Assembly (NCBI RefSeq): GCF_009765985.1
Contig: NZ_LMUM01000026.1
Span: 83,491-147,490, forward strand
From: Acidobacterium sp. S8
GTDB lineage: Bacteria > Acidobacteriota > Terriglobia > Terriglobales > Acidobacteriaceae
Reading direction: 5' to 3'
DNA length: 64,000 bases
Positions 34,073 through 43,236 of this stretch are shown here, piece after piece; positions within the stretch are counted from its first letter, which is position 1, and every line of letters begins with the position of its first letter. The position numbers and the translations under genes are program-made. The notes beneath the pieces were generated by a model. The model saw only the letters and a program-made list of their open reading frames with translations, was not told the DNA's origin and did not search any database.

Positions 34073-35284
34073 ATGGCGACCATTCAGCTGGTTGGTGCTG
34101 ACGCTGCTGAACCTCATTCAAAGGTAGCTCGGAGATTTTATCGGCCAGAGCTCGATGCTTTGCGCTTTTTCGCATTTCTGGCGGTCTATGTCTGTCATAG
34201 CATTCCCAACTCTCTTGCGGCAGCTGGCGCTTCGGGAAGGAGTGGAGCAGGTGTTGCCTTCGTAGCAGCCATTAAAGATACGGGTAATTTTGGAGTTTGC
34301 CTGTTTTTCCTGCTGAGTGCATTTCTTATTACAGAACTGCTGCGGCGCGAGGATGAAGCCTACGGTCCTATTGATATCGGCTCGTTTTACTTGAGACGCA
34401 TCTTACGCATTTGGCCACTTTATTTCGGTATTACAATCGCTTATTGGCTGGGAGGATACTTCTTTCCTGCATTGCGTCTCGAGCCGGGGCGCGTCATCTC
34501 GTATTTTCTACTGGCAGGGAATTGGTATATCGCGCTGCATCCATGGATTCAGACACCGTTACGTTCGCTATGGAGTATTTCTGTCGAGGAGCAGTTTTAT
34601 CTGGCTTGGCCGCTGCTGGCCCACTATGGAGGCATGCGCGCACTTGCTAAGGCGTCACTTGTTCTAGTGCCGCTCTCGCTGCTGACAATATATGTGGTTT
34701 CGTCAGACAAGAGCTATGCGCACAACACGGTTTGGGTAAATAGCTTTACACAATTTCAATTTTTTGCGTGGGGAGCATTGCTTGCTTTGGCGTTGGACGG
34801 GAAAGCATTGCGAATCGATAAGGTGCTGCGCGGCACTATGTGGTCGTTGGGAATCTCTCTTTGGATGTTCGCCGCGCACGCGATCAAGATCAAGCGAGCC
34901 GGGGTAGATGTGCTGCCGTCTCAATATTGTTTTGGATATCTGTTGGTCGCGGCGGGTTCTATGCTGTTGCTGCTCGCGGTGCTGGGGATCTCAAATGGAA
35001 GAGTGCCGCGATGGGCAGTATATCTGGGAAAGATATCGTTTGGGCTTTATGTGTTTCACGAGACCGCATTTCTTATAGCCGACGAAGTGCAAAAGCATAC
35101 TGCAGGGTACATGCCATCCATGGGATTATGGCCGGGTCAAGACAAACCAGCATTACTGGTGCTGAATAAGATCTTCTCGTTGGGTATCACTGTATTGCTG
35201 GCCGTGTCTTCTTACCATTTCTGGGAAATCCCATTCCTTCGACTCAAGGAGCGTTTTACCTGGGTTCGCTCACGGGAGGTCTAG
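34073..35284 (+). CDS. Acyltransferase family 3 protein (OafA-like)
   Basis: 403 residues, about ten membrane helices. RRFYRPELDALRFFAFLAVYVCHSIPNSL is the acyltransferase-3 opening; the His-containing segment is at about residue 40. YLRRILRIWPLY and WSISVEEQFYLAWPL follow and are typical. It should transfer acetyl or another acyl group onto a sugar of the repeat unit at the inner membrane. It starts directly after the polymerase stop with no gap. No extra periplasmic SGNH domain is fused, so the acceptor partner is not obvious. The acyl donor is not determined. Confidence 0.85.
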   Translation: MATIQLVGADAAEPHSKVARRFYRPELDALRFFAFLAVYVCHSIPNSLAAAGASGRSGAGVAFVAAIKDTGNFGVCLFFLLSAFLITELLRREDEAYGPIDIGSFYLRRILRIWPLYFGITIAYWLGGYFFPALRLEPGRVISYFLLAGNWYIALHPWIQTPLRSLWSISVEEQFYLAWPLLAHYGGMRALAKASLVLVPLSLLTIYVVSSDKSYAHNTVWVNSFTQFQFFAWGALLALALDGKALRIDKVLRGTMWSLGISLWMFAAHAIKIKRAGVDVLPSQYCFGYLLVAAGSMLLLLAVLGISNGRVPRWAVYLGKISFGLYVFHETAFLIADEVQKHTAGYMPSMGLWPGQDKPALLVLNKIFSLGITVLLAVSSYHFWEIPFLRLKERFTWVRSREV

Positions 35285-35290
35285 AAGAGG

Positions 35291-36430
35291 GTGAGAACAG
35301 TGTTGATCTATCGCAACGAATTGTTGCCGGCATCAGAGACATTTATTCGTGCGCAAGCTGGCGTACTCCAAAGATTTACGCCTGTTTTTGCCGGATTGAG
35401 ACGGATTGACAGCGGCTTGGATATGCGAGGCGCCAGCGTTCTGACGTTGTCGAATTCCGAATCCTTGCGGAATAAGTTCAAACGTAGAGTATTTCTTCGT
35501 ACTGGCCTCGCCAGGGCGTTCTCAGAAGGCATCGCAGCGCGAAACCCGGAACTGGTACATGCGCACTTTGCTGTGGATGCTGCCGCAGTACTGCCGATTG
35601 CGAAAGATTTGTCTGTACCTTTGATCGTTACATTGCATGGCTACGATGTGACGTGTGCCGCGAACGAGTGGAAAAGCTGGCCAACGGTCCGTTGCTATAT
35701 GCGGCGCATGGCAGCTCTCAAGAGGTACGCCCATTTATTTCTCTGTGTATCCAAGCATGTGAAGCAGCAAGCATTGGCTCTAGGATTTCCCGAGGACAAG
35801 TTATATGTACATCACATAGGCGTCGACCTGAAAGAACGACAACGCCGGCCAAGCTCGCGCGAAAACAATACCGTGCTTTTTGTGGGCAGGCTGGTTGAGA
35901 AGAAGGGGGCGAGCTACCTCATCCGCGCAATGTCCCTTGTAAATCATGTAAATCCACAGGCAAGACTGGTGATGATTGGCGACGGCCCTCTGCGCAACTC
36001 TTTAGAACTAGAGGCAGCGCGCTGCGGTGTAGATGCTCTTTTTCTTGGTGCTCAAGAGCATGAAGTTGTCAGGCAATGGATGAGCGAGGCGCGCGTGCTT
36101 GCAGCGCCCAGTGTACGTGCTGTGAACGGCGATTCAGAGGGACTACCTACCGTTCTTTGCGAAGCCCAGTCGGCAGGACTGCCAGTGGTTGCATTTGCCA
36201 CGGAAGGAGTTACAGAGGCGTTTCCTCCGGAGCGCCGGAAGTCTTTGCCCCGGGAAAGAGACATAGCAACACTTGCCGAACAGATTCTTTTCCTTCTGAA
36301 CAACGACGACGCATGGTGCAAGGCGAGCAAGACGGGGAGAGAATGGGTCGAGTCAATGTTTGATCTTTTCTCCCAGACAAAGCTATTGGAAGACAAATAC
36401 GAGGAACTGATTGAGAGTCATCGTGGCTGA
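35291..36430 (+). CDS. Family 4 glycosyltransferase
   Basis: 379 residues, GT-B fold. The acceptor-domain segment LVHAHFAVDAAAVLP, linker VTLHGYDVT, and donor-domain parts VLFVGRLVEKKGASYLIRAM, LVMIGDGPLRNSLE and DSEGLPTVLCEAQSAGLPVVA (E-x7-E) are diagnostic of retaining GT4. The GTG at 35291 is the ORF start; GTG 35300 is better spaced from GAGGGTGA and equally likely. The end overlaps the flippase start. It probably adds a hexose to the lipid-linked repeat; donor unknown. Confidence 0.85.
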   Translation: MRTVLIYRNELLPASETFIRAQAGVLQRFTPVFAGLRRIDSGLDMRGASVLTLSNSESLRNKFKRRVFLRTGLARAFSEGIAARNPELVHAHFAVDAAAVLPIAKDLSVPLIVTLHGYDVTCAANEWKSWPTVRCYMRRMAALKRYAHLFLCVSKHVKQQALALGFPEDKLYVHHIGVDLKERQRRPSSRENNTVLFVGRLVEKKGASYLIRAMSLVNHVNPQARLVMIGDGPLRNSLELEAARCGVDALFLGAQEHEVVRQWMSEARVLAAPSVRAVNGDSEGLPTVLCEAQSAGLPVVAFATEGVTEAFPPERRKSLPRERDIATLAEQILFLLNNDDAWCKASKTGREWVESMFDLFSQTKLLEDKYEELIESHRG

Positions 36431-37694
36431 AAATATCAGTCTGCGAAGGCATACGTTATGGATGGCTTCTGGCCAAGGCATCTCGCTTGCTTTTCAGGCC
36501 ATATATTTTCTGCTGATCGGCCGTACACTCGGCAGCTATGAGTATGGGGCATTTGCAGGTGTCGTGGCACTCATCAACGCGCTGAGTCAATTCAGTAGCC
36601 TCGGCATGGAGATGATACTGGTACGCAATATCAGTCGATCACGCGAATCGTTTCGCACCACATGGGGCAACGCGCTGCAGATAAGCACCTGCGGCTTCTT
36701 CCTTGTTCTCGCGTTCGCTTTGCTGCTTGGCCGATTTGTTCTCAAAGCAGAGCTTCGGCCACTTATTCCATATATAGCGTTATCAGACGCGTTGTTAGGA
36801 AAGCTGGTCATACTTTCGAGCAGAGCGTTTCAGGGAGCTGGAGAGATTGGTGAGACTGCACGCCTTACCGCACTCACCAGCATCCTTCGCACCGTCGCCG
36901 CTCTCGGCCTGTATCTATTCGCCCGAGTCACACATGTACATGCGACAGCTTTTCTGTGGACAAAAATTTATTGGTTGTCCTCGCTGGTGACGGCAGTCGT
37001 CGCCTTCAGATTGGTTGCAGCACGCCTGGGGTGGCCGCGGTTCGAGATGATTCGCTTGCATGATCTGACCGATGGGCTCAGCTTTTCACTTTCGAGTTCA
37101 TCTGTTTCTATCTACAACGACATAGACAAAAGCATCCTGGCGGGAAGGGGAGATCTATATGCGGCTGGTATTTATTCGGCTGCGTATCGAATCATCGACG
37201 TTGCGAGCGTTCCGATTTATGCGATTTATACGGCAGCTTCGCCTCATTTTTTTCGCGAAGGAGAACGCGGTATCGCGCATGCTTCGATACTGGCGAATCG
37301 ATTGCTGGGGAAGACTGTGCCCTACGGGATTGCAATTGCTCTCGCGCTTTTTGCAGCTTCGCCTCTGCTGCCATATTGTTTCGGCGCGTCGTTTGCAGGG
37401 GCTGTAGAAGCCATGCGATGGCTTTGCCTTCTGCCTTTGATCCGCGGCCTGCATTACGCATGGGGCACAACGATTACCGGATCGGCTTCGCAATGGTATC
37501 GAACTGCCACGCAGGCCGGAGCAGCGATCTTCAACTTGCTGCTCAATCTTGTACTCATTCCAAAGTGGTCATGGCGAGGAGCGGCTGCGGCGAGCCTTTT
37601 GACAGATGGCTCGCTTGCAGCCGCAGCCTGGGTGATTGTTAAATATTTGCAGCTAAGAGAAGATGATCGATCCGTCCTGACGGAGACCGCCTGA
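36423..37694 (+). CDS. Oligosaccharide flippase (Wzx-like)
   Basis: 423 residues, 12-14 predicted membrane helices. The N-terminal WMASGQGISLAFQAIYFLLIGRTLG and the LGSYEYGAFAG segment match the polysaccharide-synthesis (MOP) family, which flips undecaprenyl-linked repeat units across the inner membrane. The GTG at 36423 overlaps the GT4 stop by eight bases (GTGGCTGA); TTG 36411 is an alternative with GAGGA upstream. The stop is directly next to that of the GH28-like gene on the other strand. With Wzy- and Wzc-like genes this indicates a Wzx/Wzy-dependent pathway. Confidence 0.83.
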   Translation: MAENISLRRHTLWMASGQGISLAFQAIYFLLIGRTLGSYEYGAFAGVVALINALSQFSSLGMEMILVRNISRSRESFRTTWGNALQISTCGFFLVLAFALLLGRFVLKAELRPLIPYIALSDALLGKLVILSSRAFQGAGEIGETARLTALTSILRTVAALGLYLFARVTHVHATAFLWTKIYWLSSLVTAVVAFRLVAARLGWPRFEMIRLHDLTDGLSFSLSSSSVSIYNDIDKSILAGRGDLYAAGIYSAAYRIIDVASVPIYAIYTAASPHFFREGERGIAHASILANRLLGKTVPYGIAIALALFAASPLLPYCFGASFAGAVEAMRWLCLLPLIRGLHYAWGTTITGSASQWYRTATQAGAAIFNLLLNLVLIPKWSWRGAAAASLLTDGSLAAAAWVIVKYLQLREDDRSVLTETA

Positions 37695-39284
37695 CTAAAA
37701 CTCCTCAGAAGTAGCAGTTTCGAGAACCTTATCTTTAATCTTTGGGCTGCCAAAGACGCGGAAGTTCGTGGTGTTCTTCAGGCGGAAGGCCTGTTGATGA
37801 CTATCTGCTGGTACCTTGATTCGGAAGAAGTCGGCATCTGTAACTGAATCGAGCACAAAAGCAGGGCGAGCATCCGGTGTCGCTGATGCGATCTCTACAT
37901 TTATCAGTTCAATGTTGTTCACGTGCCGAATAAAGAAGCCATGCGCAGGCATCGGCCCGAACATATGAGGATCAGGGTATCCGGCTTCGCTCTCGGGAGG
38001 TTGCATCGCGGCCATTTCTGCCGTTCCTCCACCCTGATGATGCAGGTAGACGTTGCTGACTTTCATATCTGTAATTGGATGATCGGGGATGCCACTGATG
38101 ATGGCGGCATATTTCGATGCGGAATTGTAACTGACGATATTGCTGAGAATGATGCGGCGGCAGTCACCAATCGGAACACCTTGCGGCCCGCGCATCCTGC
38201 TACCAAGACGAATGAAGATCGGGGATTCGCTGATGTCGCGCATGGTGATGTTGGTAAAGGCGATATCTTCAAGCAGCGCTCCGTCTTCGCTTTCCAGGGC
38301 AATGCCGTTACAGCCTTCAAATACGCAGTTGGAAACGGTAATATTTTTGAAACCGCCATTCGATTCCGTACCGCATTTGATTCGGCCTGTCCGCGGCACG
38401 TGAGCATCGGGAGGAAATTTCTTAAAGGTGCCATCGAGTACGGTTCCGAGCTCATAGCAGCCGGTGACATAACAATTCGTGATCGTTACATTTTCTGTAG
38501 CGCGGGCGTAACCCAGTGCGTAAGAACTTTTAGGGCAGATAGCGTCATCCCACGGCGAATTGACGGTGCAGTTCGATACGCGAACATTTTTGCAGCAGTC
38601 GATGTCCATACCATCGCGATCAGTGTCGATCTTCAGATTATCGATAGTCAGGTTATCGACGCCGGTCGCGAGAATGCCGAAATGGCCGCCTTTGAGAACG
38701 GAGAAATCGCGCAAGATAATATTCCGGCAGTTCTTGAGCGCAATCGCTTTATTGCCGATGCGCGAAGATTCGGCTAGAGGCTGTTCCTTGCTCCAGCCAC
38801 GACTGAGCCCTTTGCCCCAGATGAGTCCGGGGCCATCGATGGTGATGTCGTGCAGTCCTTCGCCCCAGATCAGACTGTTGTGCCAGTGATTATGGCCATA
38901 GTCCTGATAGTTTTCCCACGGCACATTGGATTCCGCTGCGTCATAGCCATCATTGCCGTTTGCAGGAGTGTCCGCGGCGACGATTGTCGATCCTTGCAGA
39001 AGGCGGAGCGCCACGTTGCTCTTTAGCCGAATAGAAAAAGAATTGTAACTGCCCGCCGTGAAGACCACGGTGCCGCCGCCCGCCGCTGCAGCTGCGTCGA
39101 TAGCGCGGTTGATCGCCGGCGAGTCGATGGTCTTGCCGTCTCCGGTAGCGCCGAAAGCGCGGACATCATAGATAGCGCCGCTGGGAAGGTGGGAGGCCGG
39201 TTGAGCTCCGAGCTTTAAGGGCGCAATGATTCCGGCGGCTCCGACGGTGGCGTACTTCAATAAATCGCGGCGAAGTTGTTCCAT
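37695..39284 (-). CDS. Secreted glycoside hydrolase family 28-like beta-helix protein
   Basis: 529 residues from ATG 39284. A Tat-type leader RRDLLKYATVGAAG starts it, so export of a folded enzyme is likely. The middle is a right-handed beta-helix of short repeats (YDVRAFGATGDGKTIDSPAIN is the polygalacturonase-type opening). GH28 catalytic-like sites appear as DTDRDGMDIDCC, SPWDDAICPKSS and a GGHFGI segment. It may cut a uronic-acid-containing polymer, either a plant pectin or the exopolysaccharide made here. Tail-to-tail with wzx. The ORF extends to 39317, but the shorter start gives a standard leader. Confidence 0.78.
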   Translation of the reverse strand: MEQLRRDLLKYATVGAAGIIAPLKLGAQPASHLPSGAIYDVRAFGATGDGKTIDSPAINRAIDAAAAAGGGTVVFTAGSYNSFSIRLKSNVALRLLQGSTIVAADTPANGNDGYDAAESNVPWENYQDYGHNHWHNSLIWGEGLHDITIDGPGLIWGKGLSRGWSKEQPLAESSRIGNKAIALKNCRNIILRDFSVLKGGHFGILATGVDNLTIDNLKIDTDRDGMDIDCCKNVRVSNCTVNSPWDDAICPKSSYALGYARATENVTITNCYVTGCYELGTVLDGTFKKFPPDAHVPRTGRIKCGTESNGGFKNITVSNCVFEGCNGIALESEDGALLEDIAFTNITMRDISESPIFIRLGSRMRGPQGVPIGDCRRIILSNIVSYNSASKYAAIISGIPDHPITDMKVSNVYLHHQGGGTAEMAAMQPPESEAGYPDPHMFGPMPAHGFFIRHVNNIELINVEIASATPDARPAFVLDSVTDADFFRIKVPADSHQQAFRLKNTTNFRVFGSPKIKDKVLETATSEEF

Positions 39285-39460
39285 GAGACTTCCTGAAGTG
39301 GTCTGACCTCTTAGCACACACGATACACTATGGCGGCGATGAACGGCCAGCTATCGTAGTTGTTTAACAGGGCTACGGGCTGGTAGTTATAGATCATTTT
39401 TCTTAGACTTTCGTCATTTGATGACCAGAGGAAGAAAAAATCTCAAACCAGCATGGGCAG

Positions 39461-39489
39461 GTTTTTCTTCGCCTGCGGCGAAGAAAAAC
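39461..39489. repeat. Perfect 13-bp inverted repeat in the proS/GH28 gap
   Basis: GTTTTTCTTCGCC (39461-39473) and GGCGAAGAAAAAC (39477-39489) are exact reverse complements separated by three bases (TGC). A smaller palindrome GTCATTTGATGAC lies at 39413-39425, and another ATTTTTCTT/AAGAAAAAAT pair flanks it. This gap is 302 bases (39285-39586) and holds no gene. The stem could terminate transcription in both directions or be a regulator site of the GH28-like gene; the T-run lies in the 5' arm rather than after the stem. Confidence 0.55.
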
Positions 39490-39529
39490 GGTTCTCCTCT
39501 CGTTGACTACATCATCTCGGCAAATGATC

Positions 39530-39567
39530 TGGAAAAATAAAAGCGGAGGAACATTCATTCCTCCGCT
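39530..39567 (-). terminator. Rho-independent terminator of proS
   Basis: On the minus strand a ten-base-pair stem (AGCGGAGGAA with TTCCTCCGCT, 39567-39542) with a six-base loop is followed by TTTATTTTTCC. It lies 20 bases beyond the proS stop and fits an intrinsic terminator very well. Confidence 0.85.
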
Positions 39568-39586
39568 CTGGAAAATCGGTCTTGAT

Positions 39587-41338
39587 CTAAAGCGCTTCTT
39601 GCAACGTGGAAACAACGTTGGCGATCTCGATATCTTCGCTCGAGGCCTTGGCGCGGGTTACTAGTTCCACTTTACCTTCCGCAGCTTTCTTGCCGACGTT
39701 GATCCGATAAGGGATGCCGATCAGGTCCGCATCCTTGAATTTCACACCAGCGCGTTCATCGCGATCATCGAGCAGGACGTCGAAGCCAGCAGCTTCGAGA
39801 TCGGCAGCGATGCGCTCGCCGGTGGAGAGGAGATTCGAGTCAGTCACGTTAGTTACGGTTACGACGACTTCAAAAGGCGCGATCGAACGCGGCAGCCAGA
39901 AGCCGTTTGCATCATGACTCTGCTCGATGGAGGCGGTAAGGATACGTTCAATACCGATGCCGTAGCTGCCCATGATGGGAGTGACTTCCTTGCCATTCGG
40001 ATCGAGGACGCGTGCTCCCATGATCTGGGTATAGCGATACCCAAGCTTGAAGATGTGTCCGATTTCGACAGCCTTTGCCACCTTGAGAGGTGAGCCGCAC
40101 TGCGGACAACTTTCGCCTTCGACCACATTGCGCACATCCGCTGCGATCGTCCAGGTGAAGTCGCGTCCCGGGCTGACATTGCGGTAGTGGTAATCGAGCT
40201 TATTTGCGCCGCTCACCATATTTTCGCGGCCTTCGAGAGCGAGATCTAGAATGACAGCAACTCCATCCTCGCCCAAGGCCTTGGCCGGAGTTAATCCGAT
40301 CGGTCCTAAGAAGCCGGCTGGACCGTGGATGTATCGCTCGAGTTCCTCGGGCTGCATCGGACGAAGTTCGGCGGCCTTAATAAGCCCGAGCAGCTTGGTC
40401 TCATTCACCTGATGGTCACCGCGCAGGAAGACTACGACCGGACTCCAAACGGCCTTACCTTTCGGATATTTTGTTTCTGCCATGTAGGCGACGCACTTAA
40501 TGTCGCTTGCTTCGGAGATATTGAAGAACTTTGCGACATCGGCAACTACGGCAATGCCGGGTGTCGAAACCAGCTCCGGCTTACCATCACCGGTGGGAGG
40601 AAGCTCCGAAACAGGAGCCAGCTGCGATGTAGCCTTTTCGAGGTTCGCCGCGTAATGGCATTTCGGACAGCTCACGATGAGATCTTCGCCCGCATCGGTG
40701 TACACCATGAATTCCTGTGACTGTGTGCCTCCCATGGCGCCGGAATCGGCTTCCACGGCGATGAAACTGAGGCCACAACGGGAGAAGATGGCGCGGTATA
40801 CCGCATCGTGCAGATCAAAACTCTTGTCGAGTCCAGCGGCATCGATATCGAAGGAATAGCTGTCCTTCATAATGAATTGGCGTACACGCAGCAAGCCGGC
40901 CTTTGGCCGGGGCTCATCGCGAAATTTGGTCTGAATCTGATACCAGATCTGAGGCAGCTGTTTGTAGCTGCGCAGCTCTTTGCGCGCGATATCGGTCATG
41001 ACTTCCTCGTGAGTCATACCGAGGCATAGCGGTGCGCCCTTGCGATCCTGCAGACGGAACATGTTCTGGCCCATCGTGTTCCAGCGTCCGCTCTGCTCCC
41101 AGACTTCTGAAGGCAGAATGCCGGGCAGGAGAAATTCCTGGCCAATCTTGTCCATCTCTTCGCGCACGATACCGACGATTTTGTTGATAGAGCGCTGTCC
41201 GAGAAACAGGTAAGAATAAATTCCCGCGCCGAGTTGCCGGATGTATCCGGAGCGGACGAGGAACTTATGGCTGGCGACTTCGGCATCTGCCGGAGCCTCG
41301 CGGAGGGTAGGAACAAAAAGCTTCGACCAACGATGCAT
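39587..41338 (-). CDS. proS: Prolyl-tRNA synthetase (bacterial type)
   Basis: 583 residues, class II synthetase. Motif 2 ([26 protein letters not shown]), the [13 protein letters not shown] segment, the editing insertion between motifs 2 and 3 (with [19 protein letters not shown]), and motif 3 ([12 protein letters not shown]) are present, followed by the anticodon-binding domain ([27 protein letters not shown]). It charges tRNA-Pro and edits Ala-tRNA-Pro. Length is close to the usual 570. The gene stands alone with its own terminator and is divergent from the STAS gene. A CPxC zinc-like pair appears near QCGSPLKV. Confidence 0.96.
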   Translation of the reverse strand: MHRWSKLFVPTLREAPADAEVASHKFLVRSGYIRQLGAGIYSYLFLGQRSINKIVGIVREEMDKIGQEFLLPGILPSEVWEQSGRWNTMGQNMFRLQDRKGAPLCLGMTHEEVMTDIARKELRSYKQLPQIWYQIQTKFRDEPRPKAGLLRVRQFIMKDSYSFDIDAAGLDKSFDLHDAVYRAIFSRCGLSFIAVEADSGAMGGTQSQEFMVYTDAGEDLIVSCPKCHYAANLEKATSQLAPVSELPPTGDGKPELVSTPGIAVVADVAKFFNISEASDIKCVAYMAETKYPKGKAVWSPVVVFLRGDHQVNETKLLGLIKAAELRPMQPEELERYIHGPAGFLGPIGLTPAKALGEDGVAVILDLALEGRENMVSGANKLDYHYRNVSPGRDFTWTIAADVRNVVEGESCPQCGSPLKVAKAVEIGHIFKLGYRYTQIMGARVLDPNGKEVTPIMGSYGIGIERILTASIEQSHDANGFWLPRSIAPFEVVVTVTNVTDSNLLSTGERIAADLEAAGFDVLLDDRDERAGVKFKDADLIGIPYRINVGKKAAEGKVELVTRAKASSEDIEIANVVSTLQEAL

Positions 41339-41418
41339 GCGTACTTTGCGCTTTCCTGATAGTGAGAGTCGGGCGTAAGCTTCTATTCTAACTGCAGCGT
41401 CCTCAGGGGTTCTTCAAT

Positions 41419-41787
41419 ATGGAATACGACCCACTCTTAGTGGAAACGGTCGCGATCGATCTTCCCGGCGTACGGGTGATCGGTTTACAGGGTCCGTTAA
41501 CGGTCAATAACCTCTTTATTTTCCAGCAAGAGCTTCGCAACGGCGCCTGGGCAGTAACCATCCTTGAAATGCTGGGCGTACCCTACATGGACTCAGGCGG
41601 CATGGGCGCGATTATCAATTTCTATGTTTCGTGCCAGAGGAGTGGCTGCAAGCTTGTCGTTTGCGGATTGAACTACAGAGTCGTCGAATTGTTCAAACTT
41701 ACCAACGTGGACAAGCTGATTACGATTGCGGATGATGTGGATCACGCCCTGGAACTGTTGAAGAAGTCGGCCAGCGCACATTCTTAA
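41419..41787 (+). CDS. STAS-domain anti-sigma-factor antagonist-like protein
   Basis: 122 residues forming one STAS domain. The key loop reads MDSGGMGAIINF: the phosphorylatable Ser is kept, but the following Ser of the usual DSSG is Gly. SpoIIAA-like proteins bind and release anti-sigma kinases. No kinase or sigma gene is adjacent (proS and Nramp transporter flank it), so a partner must lie elsewhere. The gene is transcribed away from proS from a short 80-base gap and converges with the metal transporter. Length is close to SpoIIAA. Function in general stress or signalling is inferred. Confidence 0.75.
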   Translation: MEYDPLLVETVAIDLPGVRVIGLQGPLTVNNLFIFQQELRNGAWAVTILEMLGVPYMDSGGMGAIINFYVSCQRSGCKLVVCGLNYRVVELFKLTNVDKLITIADDVDHALELLKKSASAHS

Positions 41788-41817
41788 TGTCGAATCTTTC
41801 ATCTTGCGCGCACATTT

Positions 41818-43158
41818 TCAGTGACTGCGAAATGTGGCAATCAGCAGCCAGCCATTCAGCCCGGCAATGAAGACAGCTACTGAGTAGCTGAGCGCGATCA
41901 GCCAACGTTTGTTTGAGAACTCACCCATTTTCCTTCGGTCGCTGGTGAGGGCGACCAGCGGAAAGACGGCAAAACTTAGCTGCATGCTGAGAATGACCTG
42001 ACTAAGAATGAGCAGATTCGACGTTCCACGTGTTCCGTAGAAAGCAGTGACGATGACGGTGGGGATGATAGCCGCCGAGCGCGTGATGAGTCGGCGAAGC
42101 CAGCTTGGGAGCCGTATTTCGAGAAAGCCTTCCATCACGATCTGTCCGGCTAGCGTCCCGGTAATGGTCGAGTTCTGCCCGGAAGCAAGCAGGGCGAGAG
42201 CGAACATCAGGCTGGCGCCACCAAAGCCGAGCAGGGGAGTGAGCAGCTTGTAGGCATCTTCGATCTCTGCGACCTGAGTGTGCCCGCTGCGGTGAAAGAC
42301 GGCAGCCGCCACGATAAGGATTGCTGCATTTACGAAAAGCGCAAAGGTGAGAGCTACGGCCGAATCGATGTTCGCAAAGCGAAGAGCCTCGCGCTTGCCC
42401 CAGGGAGTTCTCTCATAGTCTCTGGTCTGCACGATGGATGAGTGCAGGTAGAGATTGTGCGGCATTACGGTCGCGCCAAGGATACTGATAGCGATATACA
42501 GCATCGCGGGGTTGGTAACCATGGATGACGATGGGACGACGAGATGAAAAAAGACGCTATGCCATGCCGGCCGCGAGAGGAAGGTTTCAATTGCAAACAG
42601 CGTCGCAATCGTGCCAATCAGCACGATGACGAAAGCTTCAAGATAGCGAAAGCCGCGATTCTCGAGCAGCAGGATCATCAGCACATCGAGGCTGGTAATA
42701 ATGACGCCTGCAATGAGAGGGATGCCAAAAAGTAACTGCAATGCAATGGCGGATCCAATGACCTCGGCCAGATCGCAGGCGGCGATTGCAATTTCGGCGA
42801 AGAGCCAGAGTGCAACGGAGACGGGTTTACTATAGCGTTCGCGACATGCCTGCGCCAGGTCTCTGCCGGTAACGATGCCAAGTTTGAGAGAGAGGCTTTG
42901 CAGCAGAATGGCCATCAGATTGGAGACCATGATGACAAAAAGCAGGGTATAGCCGTAATGTGAGCCGGCAGCGAGATCTGTGGCCCAGTTGCCTGGGTCC
43001 ATGTATCCCACAGAAACGAGGAAGCCTGGCCCGATGAAACCCAGCATGCGGCGCCAGAATTGAGGAGATGACGTAAGTCGCACGCTCGCATGCATATCCG
43101 GCATTGAGGGCCGGTCTGATGCGGCAGAAACGGATTCGGCCGACCTTGCTGTCTGCAT
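41818..43158 (-). CDS. mntH: Nramp-family Mn2+/divalent metal transporter
   Basis: 446 residues, 11 membrane helices. The two broken-helix metal-binding motifs are visible: DPGNWATD at the first helix and [10 protein letters not shown] at the sixth. These residues coordinate manganese or iron with proton coupling. The DtxR/MntR-family regulator lies directly upstream in the same direction, with a perfect palindrome between them, so metal-dependent repression is likely. The C-terminal part has fewer conserved features. Convergent with the STAS gene, 30 bases apart, no terminator seen. Mn specificity is inferred from neighbours. Confidence 0.9.
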   Translation of the reverse strand: MQTARSAESVSAASDRPSMPDMHASVRLTSSPQFWRRMLGFIGPGFLVSVGYMDPGNWATDLAAGSHYGYTLLFVIMVSNLMAILLQSLSLKLGIVTGRDLAQACRERYSKPVSVALWLFAEIAIAACDLAEVIGSAIALQLLFGIPLIAGVIITSLDVLMILLLENRGFRYLEAFVIVLIGTIATLFAIETFLSRPAWHSVFFHLVVPSSSMVTNPAMLYIAISILGATVMPHNLYLHSSIVQTRDYERTPWGKREALRFANIDSAVALTFALFVNAAILIVAAAVFHRSGHTQVAEIEDAYKLLTPLLGFGGASLMFALALLASGQNSTITGTLAGQIVMEGFLEIRLPSWLRRLITRSAAIIPTVIVTAFYGTRGTSNLLILSQVILSMQLSFAVFPLVALTSDRRKMGEFSNKRWLIALSYSVAVFIAGLNGWLLIATFRSH

Positions 43159-43206
43159 ACGTAGGCTGAGCAGGCGAAAATACCTGTTAGCTTAAGTATG
43201 TCATAG

Positions 43207-43226
43207 TAATTAACTCTGGTTAATTA
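43207..43226. promoter_or_regulatory. Perfect palindrome, candidate MntR/DtxR-type operator
   Basis: TAATTAACTCTGGTTAATTA is a perfect eight-base inverted repeat with a four-base centre. It lies 10 bases past the mntR stop and 49 before the mntH ATG, in an AT-rich gap where the mntH promoter must be. DtxR-family proteins bind inverted repeats of this size, so autoregulation and mntH control are plausible. Binding is not shown. Confidence 0.55.
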
Positions 43227-43236
43227 AAAAATTTAT

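Noticed and set aside
37923-38777. 284-residue plus-strand frame inside the GH28-like gene
   Set aside because: No ribosome-binding site or family pattern; the minus strand carries the beta-helix repeats and the Tat leader.
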